From Mercurialis annua (taxonomy: Eukaryota; Streptophyta; Magnoliopsida; Malpighiales; Euphorbiaceae): DNA of 64,000 nucleotides. Positions 35,002 through 46,915 of the stretch are shown here, piece by piece. The translations under genes and the position numbers were made by a program. Positions within the stretch are counted from its first letter, which is position 1; each line of letters starts with the position of its first letter. Under the pieces are notes generated by a model. The model saw only the letters and a list, made by a program, of their open reading frames with translations. It made no database searches and was not told the origin of the DNA. The stretch covers positions 29,450,379 to 29,514,378 of the forward strand of contig NC_065571.1 of the NCBI RefSeq assembly GCF_937616625.2. Direction: 5' to 3'.

Positions 35002-36881
35002 ACAAGGGGGTGTAATGAATAGAGATCTCCCGCCAGCAGTCTTCTCTTCCTATCACTTTGTTCAAGAGATCTGATCTCATCGGCCCTCACCGGGCCGGGC
35101 GAAGGGGAAGGAATGGGTGGTCCGGGAACAGCAACGGGAGAGGGCTCGTAGCCCCTCCTCTCCCTCTTCCCCACGCCTATTTGTTCCCCCGGCCCCGGAA
35201 CTTTTTTTTTAAAAAAGATGAATAGATAGGGCCATGATACATTCCGGAATATTTGAATTTAAGGGTAAATAGACTCTTTTCGTCCTTCCTTTTCGATGCC
35301 TGCCTGAGGACCTATGTGAATATTTTGGAATGGGGATGTTCGCTTTTTGTAACAAGTAGACCCACGATACGGACTAATAGATGTTCTTACTCTTACCCGA
35401 TAGTAAGATCTATTCATAGTTGGCCAGTCCCCCACGGCATGGCTTCTCGCTTTTCATGAATGTCTCTCCCACTCTGCTTATGTGAGTTTGACCCGCCCTT
35501 GACTCTTCTTGCTTCTTACTCCCTATGAGCCGTTTTACGACCTTACTTTTTCGGAGGGTCGGCGGGACATAGGAGCCTCAGCTCATGCATCGGTTTACCG
35601 AAATCACCTCCACTATCCCACTTCCTTCTATTCAAAAAGGCGAGCAGCCCTTAAACAAAAAGGCCCTAAGAGGGCTCTTCTTTATATATTAAAAAAGCCC
35701 TTAAGTAGGTAGCCCCGAAAACCGAACTCAACAACTTGTTAGGAGTAGGTTTTCGCTTTCCCCTTTTTATTAGTAAAGCGCTAACGAGCAAGAAAACGGA
35801 TGCGCGTTAGCGCAACGGCTTTCGCACAGCTCAATCCGTTGCTTGTTCTATAGTACGGGGCTTTTTCAATAAGGCTCGCGTAGGGGCGCTCACGTTTTTT
35901 GGCTCTCTTCGCTCCACTAGCCTTGATTGGCGGATGGAAGTACCGAGGTGCGTCTGGTGATATATAAGATCACGGCTGCATTTAGGAGTGATCTTTCCCT
36001 CTTCTTAAAGCAGGCGTAGAATGAAAAAAAGCTTTTCATTTCTGTCTATTCTCGATGTATGCGTCCCAATCCAAGGAAAGGGGAAGTGAGCTCAATCAGT
36101 GCTAGAAGGAATCCTTCCCCTCATCGAACGAGGAGAAGGCGGGTCATTTATCTATCTTACAAATAGAAGGCCGGGTTCTTGGACCAGATGAGGGGGGTTA
36201 CGAGACAGCTAGGGCGGGCCAGCTGAGAACATGGAGTTTGAGAGAGCCTCCTCTCTTGAATTTGGATATAAAGTGCATATTTGTCGGCCGAGTGAGCCTT
36301 TCACCTGGCTAACACACAAAAAAGAAAGCATGGGAATAGTGAGATCAAGGTTCCTTTTCTGATTAAAAGTAGCAAGCAGTGCTTATTTCTTTCTCACTAG
36401 GATAGAGAACCCGGACCCATTCCCAACTCGACAACCAGAGACAGGCGACGTAGCCTTCAATTCCACTTTATGGGAGAACCCCCGTAAGCTTCGCTAAAGC
36501 GACTACGTACCTCTAGCGAGATTTTCTTTTCCTCCCGTGTCCTCCGTTTAGTAGGCGCCCTCGATTCCCTTATGTATGTAGGCGTCCAGCCGGATAATAT
36601 GTACAAACATCTTACCAAGGAATGCGCATTGACTCATTCTATCTTGATAGAGAGATTTTAAATTCGACGAAATGAAGCACAGAGTGCCCGCTACTCGTTC
36701 ATCATTCAGACAGATGCGTCTCTCCCCCAGTCGTCCGGGTTCATCCTTCAATCAATCATTCGTACGGGGAAAAGAGGCCGGAGTGGCTTTTATGGGCTTT
36801 TCGTTCCTCTCCAACCAGTCGAGCTTTCGTTGGTCGCCTCCAACTTGATTCTCCTGATGTGGCTAGTTTTTTCGGCCAACC
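35002..36881. other. Spacer with GC-rich patch and repeats
   Basis: Contains a GC-rich segment at 35085-35205 rich in G- and C-runs that can pair. It also holds the 22 bp direct repeat at 35732-35753 and the 34 bp repeat copy at 36480-36513. Frames at 35253-35459 and 35509-35712 are unrecognised. Confidence 0.5.
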
Positions 36882-37660
36882 ATGGCCGATCCGGCCACTT
36901 TGACTGCTGCCAAATCCTTCTTTAATGGAGGATCTTCATCCCGACCACCAGATCCTTCTTCTTCTAAGTCTTACGCAGCTATGGTGAAAAAAAAAACACT
37001 TTCGTCTGCCACCTTTAAAACATAGGCCCCTTCCTTTAAAGAAAAAGCCCGATCTCTCATCTCATCAAGGGGAGTCGGGTGTCTGCTTCACTTATGATGA
37101 GATTCACAGATCAGTACTTTTCTATCAAAGAAAAGTTCTCCTCAGGCCGTCCCCTGTAGATGAGATTAGACCTCATGTTTGCACTCATTGGATGATGAAC
37201 ATCGAAGTTCATATTTTATTACACCTTTATCCAAGAATGTTATTATGAGGTTCTCATCACAAGAAGATTTCATTCAATCTTGGACCAGGAAATCTCTCGT
37301 CATTAAGGCTTATTATTTCAAGTTTCTTTGGTCTCCTTGGTTTGTTTGATCCGCGGTTTGAATCTTCTATTGCACTGCTTTTTCTTTCTCTCCCAAACCT
37401 TCTCCTTCAATCCAGACTACCTTAAATCTATTTCAGGGGTGATAGATAGGGTTCTGAGATTTGATGGCCCAACGATGATAGGGTTGGTGTGGCCAGACCA
37501 CTGTGAAAATATAATGCTCGCGTCTGCGTGGAGATAGATCTCTTAAAGCCTAAGCCAAATCGGATCTGGTTAGGAATGGGTGTAGGAGGAAAATGGCAGA
37601 AAATCATCTACGAGAGAGTTCCTAAGTTATGTTCCCACTGCATGCCACGACAATGACATA
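36882..37660 (+). mobile_element. LINE ORF1 relic (DUF4283-type)
   Basis: The frame starting ATG at 36882 reads MADPATLTAAKSFFNGG.. and then AAMVKKKTLSSATFK. Later pieces in shifting frames are plant LINE ORF1: TYDEIHRSV, SSQEDFIQSWTRKSLVIKAY, FNPDYLKSISGVIDRVLRF and CVEIDLLKPKPNRIWLGMG. KWQKIIYERVPKLCSHCM follows, the beginning of a zinc knuckle. Several stops and frameshifts interrupt it. The family encodes an RNA-binding ORF1 protein for non-LTR retrotransposition. The copy is dead and of nuclear origin. Confidence 0.85.
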
Positions 37661-38894
37661 AAAAAAGGGATTCAGAAAGCCTTTCACAAAGACCCTTACA
37701 CAATAGGGCAAGCCCTAAATGAGTAAGGCCAAACTCAACTCAAGGCCTCAGATTCTCACGAAAAAGGCAATCAATGAAGTTGAATACGCACTGCCAGCAT
37801 AATAATAGTATTGAGATTTCGAGCACTGATTTGATCGTAGATAACCTGCTCCATCTGCTCTCAATACATTGATTCATCAATCCACTCATGATGATATCAA
37901 TGCTCGTAATCCTCCTTTACAGCAGTCTCATTGCCATATCTCTGAAGCAATCATTCTGATATCGTTCCAAAAGAAGAGACGTTCGCAGATATCTCTTCGA
38001 AGAAATCCGATTCTGTTCATAGAAATTCAAAGAGATTTATTGCAGTTCTCTCTCTTTAACTTTAAATGCCATGCATAGAGAAAACTGGGCCCAAAGCATT
38101 GTAGGTGAGCAGATCAGCAAAGAATCTCTTGAATATCAGAAGCGAGAGAGATTGTTCTTTTGGGTTGGGTCAGAAAATGTTAAAACTTTTACTATCAAGG
38201 TAATGAAATTCTTCTGATTTTTTTCTGACTTCCTTCATCATGGAAGGTAAGAAATTGCTTACTTAAAGGGCTCGACCAATCTGCTTTGTTATCAGATAAG
38301 GAACATATTTTGAGCGAGCCCCGACTAAGAATCGAAAGGGCTGAAGCAGCTTGGCTGTCCCTTTCTAGTAAGGGGGGCATCTCATTCCGGTTGAGGAAAA
38401 TAAGAATCATGAGATCCATGCTCAAGCTAAAAAAGTTGAGAACTCAAAAGTAAAGGGTGAACCTCTTACTAGATATAAATCTAGATCAGTACAGCAAGAT
38501 GTAGCTCATCCCCACTTTCAGTAACTTCATGATGAAAGCTCTTATCTTGAGGGGTATAGCAAGATCTGAATCTCGTAAAAGACTAACTAATATTATCAAA
38601 AGAAAGTGTGCATTTTTTCCATTCTTGAACCTATGATAGAACATTTGAGGATGCAGCAGATTGGCAGAAAGATGGGCCTCCCTAATACCAGAAACAAGAG
38701 CACATAGGACAGCAAAATCTGGTTGGAGTGATGATATGCAGGTCAAAAATATTCGAACCTCAACTCAATGTTTCACGGTTGATCTATACTGAGATTTACC
38801 CCTATTAAGCTATCCTTTTTCTATACAAAATGCAGCATCACTGATCGCCCTTTGTTGTGTGGGGTGAATGAAAAACTATAGCGGTCTTATCTAA
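37661..38894 (+). mobile_element. Probable internal part of the same decayed LINE
   Basis: This segment links the ORF1 and endonuclease pieces, which lie in the order and orientation of one LINE. Small matches such as KIFEPQLNVSRLIYTEIY near 38740 fit a LINE ORF2 N-terminus. Most of the segment is too decayed to align by eye. Confidence 0.5.
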
Positions 38895-39180
38895 TGATGC
38901 TTGGTTTATGGAAGGAGACTTTCATATTCTCGCTGAAACTCATGAAAAGCTTGGATTCAAAAACCTGATAATAATGCGATGCTGGAATTTAAGGAGATGA
39001 TTCACGCCCCTTTATGCATGGGGCATGTGGATATAAAGGCAGCAAATACACGTGGTGTAATAACCAATCTGGGAATAACTGTATTTTGGCCCGTCTTGAT
39101 AGAGCAGTGGTAAACATGAGCTGGGTCAAGCGATTTGCCAAGACTTTCGTTGTGCATTTGCCCAGAACTTGCCCCTTACT
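38895..39180 (+). mobile_element. LINE endonuclease relic
   Basis: Plus-strand translation in shifting frames gives WFMEGDFHILAETHEKLGF (catalytic GDFN changed to GDFH), KGSKYTWCNNQSGNNC, then ILARLDRAVVNMSWVKRF. These match the plant L1-like endonuclease patterns GDFN..., KG..YTWCN and RLDR. It is a different copy from the fragment at 5415-5909. No reverse transcriptase follows. Confidence 0.85.
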
Positions 39181-39281
39181 TCTATAAGGCCACTCCCCTC
39201 TGCTTATCTCCATGGTGGAGTAGCCAGTTGTCACGCAGCTGGAAGAAGCGAGAGGAAGAGAGGGATGAAGTGACTCGACTG

Positions 39282-39402
39282 AAAGGTACGTAGTTGCTCG
39301 AACGAAGTGAGAGGGTCGATGGAATTGAACTCGACTGGAAGGAGAGGGAGAGTTTGGGAGAGGATGTGAGAGATTTGGTACGTAGTCGCTTTAGCGAAGG
39401 GG
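39282..39402 (+). repeat. 79 bp dispersed repeat copy 2 with adjoining inverted short repeat
   Basis: 39282-39360 is the direct copy of 18619-18697 (three mismatches). 39377-39402 is an inverted copy of part of the 32821/36480 repeat, so two repeat families sit side by side. Confidence 0.9.
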
Positions 39403-41912
39403 AAATTTCCGTTTTCTTTTCCCTCTCTCTTTCAAGCGCTGCTGCTGCTCCCCGTTGAAAGTTTTTAGACAATGAAGCGGTTTCGAAATTTTACTTGTCC
39501 AAGAGCGCCTGTACTGTTGCTCCTGTAACCCATGCACGCCCATTCTAACAGCTAGCGGATGCCGCCTCTTCGCATTCGGCGGGTGTACTTGTAGTGTCGC
39601 AGCCGTTTGACTATTGGTTGTAGTCGTTGCCGGCACGCCGCAGTCATAACAATATAAATAATTAAAATGGAAAAGGGGATGGTGGGTGCAGGCTTAGAGA
39701 AGGAAGTAGAAGCATTCGAGTGAATCTGATGCTCTCCGCACCGAGGAAGCACATGCTAGCCCCACCAGTCCAAGGCAAAAGCGGATTTCCAGAGATACAT
39801 CAAAGAATTCCACCTGATCCCAGAAAAGATGTAACCTTGGAAGTTGGCCAATAGTTTCAAATCGAATGTTGATTCCTTTGCTCATTTCATTTCCTGTCTT
39901 TTTTTATGTCTTTGAGCACGTTTCAAAAGAATCCACTGCGCCTTAGTATAATAAGCCCCCGTGGGAAAAAAAAGCGCCGAGGATCACGTTTTTCGGATGA
40001 GTTTCAATGATATTCAATCAAAAGAATTTGTTCCAAGATTTCGATTTGAAATCAATGCTAGAGCTAGAAGCCTGTCCGGCTAAGGGTTAGGGACATCCTA
40101 ACTAAAAGTAGGATCAAGAGAATATATCTTCGAAGAGTTCTAAAGTGTAGCTCGAGTAGCTCGCTCAGATGCTGTTTGTCAACTGGAAGTGTCCACTTTC
40201 TTGAAGGGCTAAGGGGGATCCTTCGACTTCCTTCTGTTTTTCATTGTCTTTTTCTCTTCTTCTTGCCATTCCGCTTCTCTGCCTCTGGTTGAGTGGCATT
40301 CTTCTCCTGGAATGGAACAAAAGAAAGCCCATCCCTCCCTCGGATGTAGTCGCTTAGTTCTGCTTTCTCTATCGTGTGACGAACCGGGTTGTCAAAGTCA
40401 CGATCAGAAAGGTTGAAATCCAGATCGGAAAGCGCTGGTTCGATCCCAGCTCGTGACAAAGCAAATAAGCGAGAAAGAAGAGCTAGAATAAAGCTAGCAT
40501 TCTTTAATCCATATCTATTGTGATATAGAAGTAGTAGCGGGGAAGGAAGTTGCGAGAGATCCTGATAAAGATATCGAAGCAGCGGACATGAAATGATCCA
40601 TAGTTTCGAAGAAGACAGGAAAGGATGAGATGGCATCGAATGCATTTTTGGAAGGGATTGAGCCAGAAAAGGTATCCGTATCAGTAGGACTAGCATTCGT
40701 AGTAGCAATAGGAGAAGGATTCAATCTTTCAAGCACTTCAATTATGGACATTGGGAACGCGGCAGCACCGTGGCCATATTGAATTCTCTGCCTAATGAGC
40801 CCCTTTCCATGATCTCGTGTCGCCAAACTCTCGGATTCGCTTTTGCCTTTACTTAAAAATATGTTACAATATAAAGCATTATAGGCATCTCAATTCGCGA
40901 TATCCCACTTCCGCATACTTCAGTGGAGTGCTCACGCCCTTTATCAAATTGATATGCTAACGCGTATAAACACTCAAAAAAGCGTATAAAGGAAGAAAGC
41001 ACGATTCCCCAATACACCAACTTGCACGCTTCACTCGCTTATTTGAAAAAAGCAGGCATTATGGACTGACTGAGAGCAAGGATGGGCTTGGCACGCGCTA
41101 AAGGCTAAGCTCTTCGCTTTCCTAAGGGAAAAAAGGCTGATCTCTCTCTTTAAGACGACCTTCCCTCTCCCCGAGAGTCAGGAGCTATCTTTAGAGTGTT
41201 ATGTCTTTTCTGTCACTATGCTTTCATGATTCCGTATGGTATGTAAGTTACTTATGCAATGTGTATCATCAACAGCGCACTCTATCTTACTTTATTCAAG
41301 TCTATAACTAGGGAATTCCACTTCTACCTAATATGCGCACTTTTCCTTTGATAGAATAGGCTGCTGAGAATCAACTGCTGGTGGAAGGTTTGATGAAGGT
41401 GAAGGAATTGGGCAACTAGGCTCTTAGGGCTGCTATTGACGAACATTTTACTGAGAATTTCCTTTATTAGGGATTAAAGAAGAAAGATGCACAGAAAAAG
41501 CTGCTTGGATAAGCTTTTGGAAGTTAGGAGGAATGTGCTCTTAAAGAAATGCCACTAATAGTCTAGTAAAGAGGCTTAGAAAGAATTCGAAAGTTGGGAG
41601 GGAGCGTTAGCCTTTTAGACAGAAGTGACATATCTAAAAATTTGACTTTCAAGAAGGAAAGAAAGAGAATATAATGCCTTTTTTAGAATCCCCTGCAGGC
41701 CAACTCGGAATAAAAAAACCCTCACTTTAGAATGAAGCAGGAATCATCAAAACCAGAAAGCCCACATGGATTCCGAACCGCAGATGGCATCAAGCCCGAT
41801 TTAAGCCGATTCGGCGACATCAGAATAGGTTGTGCAAGAACGAAAAGAAGGCAGGGCATTTAACAGGAAAAACCATAAAAACCACCAGTATAGGCCTTTG
41901 AAAGGCAAGCAA
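39403..41912. other. Spacer, no gene recognised
   Basis: About 2.5 kb. The longest frame, 40241-40708 on the minus strand (155 codons), and the overlapping 40515-40826 have low-complexity Ser/Leu/Pro-rich products with no family I recognise. Treat them as chance frames. Confidence 0.5.
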
Positions 41913-42660
41913 CTAGTCCGACACATGAATCCATAATAAAGAATCAATAAAGAAATGTGCTATTACCGGCAAACCAAGGCAACGGTTAAATATCGTAAAG
42001 AATGCTGACTCGGCCAAGTATGCTTCCCTCACTTCAAATGGATGCTTGGTAGCTGGGATAGACACCTTTTTCCCCTTCCAATATCCCTTGATGCATTGAT
42101 GGAGGGAGGAGGGTACTAGGTTGTGTTCATGTATCCACTTTCTTCCCAAGAGCATTTGGTAGGTGACAGGAACATCTAGGATATGAAATGGAGTAGGGCC
42201 ACGGATGGCTCCAACTTTCATGTCTATGTTGATGTAGCCTGTGGTCTCCATTGATGATTGGTCAAACCCTGTGATTGTGATAGGGTCCCATATGATGCGT
42301 TCCTTTGAGGCACCTATTGCTTTGAAGGTTGTCAAGGGAATGATGTTGATGGATGAGCCATTGTCAATGAGGGTCCTTTTGATGGGGTACCCATTGGCTG
42401 TGCTCTCCACATACAATAGCCTGTTGTGAGTCCAGCTTTTGACACGCATGTCTGAGTCGGTGAAGGTGATTGCATTCTCATACTTCTTGGAAGCCTTTCC
42501 TACGCCTTGGTTCACCACTGCGCACTCTCCATATTAGGCATGAGAGATGCGGGTTAAGGCAAGGGCTGCTTCTTTGGTTGATTGCTCATCAAACCCTAGC
42601 TTGCCCATGAAACTCTTGAAGTTGGGAGTCTTCATGAGTGAGTTGGCTATGGAGTTTATA
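41913..42660 (-). mobile_element. Ty3/gypsy gag-protease fragment
   Basis: The minus strand encodes a retropepsin-like aspartic protease. KRTLIDNGSSINIIPLTTF carries the active-site D-(N)-G-S pattern found in plant Ty3/gypsy elements. It is followed by ITITGFDQSSMETTGYINID, TPFHILDVPVTYQMLLGRKW, and IHEHNLVPSSLHQCIKGYW. The upstream part to about 42660 (FKSFMGKLGFDEQSTKEAAL) is separated by a stop near 42535. The main frame of 201 codons is open, the best-preserved retroelement piece here, but flanking gag and pol are missing. Confidence 0.88.
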
Positions 42661-43699
42661 ATGACTAGCAGATTTAAAATCGTAATGATAATGCACTATC
42701 TTAAGTTTGTTTGGTGGTCTTTTTCTTTTATCGTCCTTCACCGGTATGACAACTACCTCGAGGTGCTCTTATGTTATTTCGTTAAGGTTTTATTTGTTAG
42801 AGTAAATCATTTCTTTCTTCCAGTATGCCGCTCCGCGGGCATGGAGCTAAATATGAACATATTTCACAATGTTTAACACTATTTTCAGAAACTTCTCTTT
42901 TGATTCTACTAAGAAAATGGATTACGCTCGAAATGTTGTTTCATTTGGTAAACGATGTAAGGTTGATAGAAGCGTTTTCTGTTATCTAGCCAATAATTTT
43001 TGTTTGTCTATTAAAATGGTTGTTCTTTGGATATTTTATCGGGAATGTTATTGAATCATCGGGTACTCCCTACGGAGGGTTCTCAGTCAAAAACATTCCT
43101 TTTACACCCTTCGGCTTTATTGATTGAGCGCCCGGAGTGTTGGAATATTACATCCCCTTCTCTGGCTATGGATTTCACCTATATCCAAATAGGAACGATG
43201 AGCCGTGCTGAGGTTCAGGAGTACCTTGAATACTTACAATCCAGATTAGATGAATTGCCACCCGATGAAGATACCTTTTTTGAGGAAAGTCTGGAGAGAG
43301 ATATGGGCAAATTTCTTATATAATATAATAAAGGAAAAACGGGTTAGAAAAACAGATAACATAATAAGAAGAATTTCTCGTTTAAATCATCTTCCACCCA
43401 CCTCTCTATCGCATTCCCATACATTCTTTGGAAAAAGAGCTTTTTCACGGATGACTCCTATCTCCTTATTTCATCTTTTCCTCCCTTTAGGACTGCCTCT
43501 TTCTTTTTTTATATTCCCTTTTCCAGACCCTTCTAATCTAAATTTCTTTCCGGTTTGTAATCCTTTTCTTCCTCATTCTGATTTTGGGTTTCATATTATG
43601 GAGCCATTCTCTCACTTAATTACCAATTTCCAAGTCAATGTGTTAAGAATAAATGGCATCTATCCAACTCTCTGGCCGGAGCCGGAGTCAAGGAGCTAG
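42661..43699 (+). other. AT-rich island with unidentified open frames
   Basis: Base composition becomes clearly more AT-rich than the neighbours. Overlapping plus-strand frames (42547-42876, 42869-43054, 43027-43323, 43250-43699) encode hydrophobic stretches and one acidic tail (YLQSRLDELPPDEDTFFEES). A third frame from ATG near 42831 reads GAKYEHISQCLTLFSETSLL before a stop near 43000. The frames hand over to one another as if one gene had been broken by frameshifts. I do not recognise the family. Plasmid, transferred or old mitochondrial sequence are all possible. Confidence 0.4.
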
Positions 43700-44864
43700 G
43701 CAAGGAATAAGACGTCTGAGAAGGGATGCCGAGAAAAGGCTGCAATTGAATCTGGTGCAAAGTCAGTAGTACTAGGGGCTTCGAGGTTTTCAACACCGAG
43801 CCTTTCCTAGCACTTTTACCTGGGTCCTTAGCCTTCTGACTAGTATTCTCCTGATGAGAACGACGACTAATCCCAACTAACTGGTTATCCAGTACCTCTG
43901 ACTGGACTTGGTTAGCCTGATAAGGAGGTGAAGAAGGTGGGAAAGATAAGGCACTTTTAAGTGTACCAGGTTTACGTTTGGAAGCTTGGCTTAGGTTACC
44001 ACAAACACCTTGATTTTCAGCTTGACTTGACCACCATCCAAAATATGAACCCCCACTTCGGCATTCAATGGCACAGAGTGAAGGTTTAGGAGATCTTCTT
44101 CATGGCTTTGAATACAGCTGAGAGCATTCTGTATAAATTGTGCAATTGTAGATGGGCTAGGAGTTAGTAAGTGTTTGACTCCTCCTTCCCGGCTTCTGTC
44201 ACCGCTACGCCACGAGGGGCTAGTTTCCTTCTAAAGAAGGCGACCAACGGAAGCTCGACTGGTTGGAGAGGATTTGAAGTTGCCACTCGGCGGCCTTTTT
44301 GTCCCATCTCATCCGCTTTTTCCCATATCTTCTGTCAATAGAATCCTTTTTCAAATGGAAATCTTTTTCCATACCGCAACTTTGTCCTGGCGTATCCTTG
44401 ATCCCTGCAGATCTTCTCACGTGACGGTCAGAAGGCTTTTTGGCAAAGGAAATTGAGAGTCGCATTCCGTTCCTTGCAACATGATTCTAATTATAAAAAT
44501 CGCATTAGCTTTCCCCCGTGTCGCTGACGTCACAATTAAAGCTCGTTCAGTGTCCGGAATAGGGACCGGGGTGGACCGTGGTAACTCGGCGAGTCACTTA
44601 CTCATGAGATCCAGCCTTGCCTCCCATACTCACCTCAACCTGCTTTCTTTTTTTTTTAGACTTGGATCTAGGGGGCCAGCCCCATATCCCTGCTTGAAGA
44701 GATGGGCATCTGTGCTCCACAGCTACTGGTCTCATCACCCTGCAAAGAGGGGGAACCAACCAAGATGTATGTCGTCCAACCCAACCTCAGACTCTTTCTT
44801 CCCGACCTATTTGACTCTCTGGCCGCAGTTATTTAGGTGGTATACCGAGATTGAAGAGATCTAA
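43700..44864. other. Spacer, no gene recognised
   Basis: About 1.2 kb. The plus-strand frame 44481-44864 (127 codons) is basic at its centre and unrecognised. The frames at 44220-44465 and 44274-44456 overlap each other on opposite strands and look incidental. Confidence 0.45.
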
Positions 44865-45329
44865 CTACTCCCCGGAACACACGAAAGACAAATATGAACT
44901 AGGTAAATAGAAATAAAAAAGAGATGTTTCCAATTCATCCAAATCAGAAGCTTTTTCTACATCCATATGATCTACTAAAGTAGATCGATATTGCCCATAT
45001 AATGAAAGCAGATCTTGGTCCATGGAGTCCCAAGAAGGTAAGAACTCCAACCTGTCCGATGCTTCTTCGGCTAAATACAATATACAAGTGGGACCTGCAC
45101 TATGAGCAAGCTGTGCGAAAAACCGCTTCTTTTTTCCGGTTCCGAAACAACTTGGGCGAAATGGGGTTCTACCGGGAAACCATGGATTTTTTAGTTTTCG
45201 CCATTGATTACTGGTCGAGCCACTGGAATGGAATGAGATAAGAATCTCTGGAGATCTTTCCTCTCCACTTACTCGATACAGGCTTTCCCTCTGTAGAAGA
45301 CTTCTTCTGAATGGTATAATTGTCTGACA
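44865..45329 (-). CDS. rpl10: rpl10, mitoribosomal protein L10 (start codon unresolved)
   Basis: L10 (uL10) anchors the L7/L12 stalk to the large ribosomal subunit at the factor-binding site. A single open minus-strand frame of about 154 codons ends at TAG 44865 and matches plant mitochondrial L10. It reads STSNQWRKLKNPWFPGRTPF, then FFAQLAHSAGPTCILYLAEE, then LLSLYGQYRSTLVDHMDVEK. The length is close to the family's usual 155-160 residues. A TAG at 45330-45332 closes the frame upstream and there is no in-frame AUG before the conserved region, so initiation needs a non-AUG codon or the 5' end is damaged. Genomic Ser in HSSGS fits edited Leu. My identification is from memory of the family and lacks an alignment. 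Confidence 0.72.
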   Translation of the reverse strand, partial: CQTIIPFRRSLLQRESLYRVSGEERSPEILISFHSSGSTSNQWRKLKNPWFPGRTPFRPSCFGTGKKKRFFAQLAHSAGPTCILYLAEEASDRLEFLPSWDSMDQDLLSLYGQYRSTLVDHMDVEKASDLDELETSLFYFYLPSSYLSFVCSGE

Positions 45330-45332
45330 CTA

Positions 45333-46915
45333 CGTTCCTCGATCTTCAAAGAGGACTGACTCCTCCTACTCCTCCTTCTCCTTTAGGATAGGATCGTCGT
45401 TGGTCCTTCTTTCACTAAGGATCTCACCATTTTCTAGTAGTTCGTGCGAACGCGCGAGGGACTATCCTTTCTATCGCTTGCGCTTGCTTTTCACTCTCAA
45501 GACAACGGTCTTTCTCTTCTATAAAGCGAAGCAAAGCGCATGGCGCTGAAGTGAGACAATCAAAAGCACGGTGAAAGGAGTACTATCCAGGTGCGAAGAG
45601 CTCGATCCGGTTTAGTATCACGCAATTGCTAGAGCACGGGAGGATCGGGGAACAGATATGTCGATGAGGAAGAGTAATAACTGGTAAAGAGATCAAAATC
45701 CCAGGGTTTGGAAAATCGTACCCGGATAGAGATGATGGTCTTCCTTTGATGTCTCCAAGCCGGCCATAATAGAATAGATAGAGCCTATTACAATAGAATC
45801 GCATCTCGCAGAATCAATCACGTTTATTAGAAGTGGACAATAGAGTGGAAGCTTGAGAAATGGTTGAAATATCGCTCAACATAAAAAGAAACCTACTTCT
45901 TTGAAACATAAAATCCGGCGTAGAAACTGTTTGAAGGTGATTTGATGGCAGATATTCTGTGGGGAAAACGCTTGGACTTGGAAGAATCGCGTATCCCTGA
46001 AGATCGAAGAGCTTACTGTGAAACGTTCAGGAAAAGAGAAAACCCAAGGACCTATGGCGAACCAGTATCGTACTCTAGGGTAGCACTATCTATGGAAAGA
46101 TGAATTCACTAGCCAAGTCCATGCACCTACAACTCGATCTACTAGCGCTCTCTTCGATCCTTCCAGGTCAAGACCTTCGCTTTAAGTAGGTTGGGCTAGG
46201 TTTCGGTGAGCAGATGTTTCGCTCAATTACGATCCATACTCAAACATGTTCATTCGATGACACAATGCCTCACCTGCCCTCAGCCACACGTCTCTTTTGT
46301 TCGCCCTAGACCCACCCACCAAATGGAACTCTGCCCTTTCCAACCAAGGAACGAGAAACAACGGTTTGCTCCTGGGGCTCGTCTACACCACATCGACCTA
46401 GAGCTTACGCTTATCTTTATGTTTCGTTTGATTGATTCGTAAACCTTTCCCCGCTTTCGAAGGCTTTTTCCGAATGGAAAGCTTGGACCTAAACCTAAGA
46501 TAAGACCTAGAGAGTCTCGAGAGCTAATAGGGAGCATGGACAGCTTAGACAGCTAATGGAATGCTAATCGAAAGCAGGGAAAATGACTTTCTAACCGATA
46601 GGCCGATGGTCTTAGACCTGCGCATTCCCTACTTCGAATGCTTACACTACTTTACGAAAATGTCTACATCGAAAACGCACAAAGACTATTCCCCATCAAT
46701 TAGGGGGTTCCACACCAAGATCAAATGAGGGACCACTAGTTGCATTTATCATATCATATACTAAGGTTGGACCACTGCCGGAGAGAAAAAACTTTTCTTT
46801 GTCCGACCAACCTAATAGTTGCCTTATATGAATGCATAGAGTCTAAGGGCGACTTTACGCTCTCCCCCGAATTGTGCAAACCTGAACGCAGCGAGGGGAA
46901 GGGGGCCAAGGCCTC
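45333..46915. other. Spacer, no gene recognised
   Basis: About 1.6 kb upstream of rpl10, probably including its leader. Frames at 45583-45804 (minus) and 46206-46442 (plus) are unrecognised. An 18-base word, taagtaggttgggctagg near 46184, recurs near 55321. Confidence 0.45.

Noticed and set aside
40241..40826. Overlapping minus-strand open frames of 155 and 103 codons
   Set aside because: They overlap in different frames, have low-complexity Ser/Leu/Pro composition and resemble no family; treated as chance.
42547..42660. Start of the open frame at 42547 as part of a gene in the AT-rich island
   Set aside because: This part is antisense to the Ty3/gypsy gag-protease fragment, so the frame's N-terminus is a shadow.
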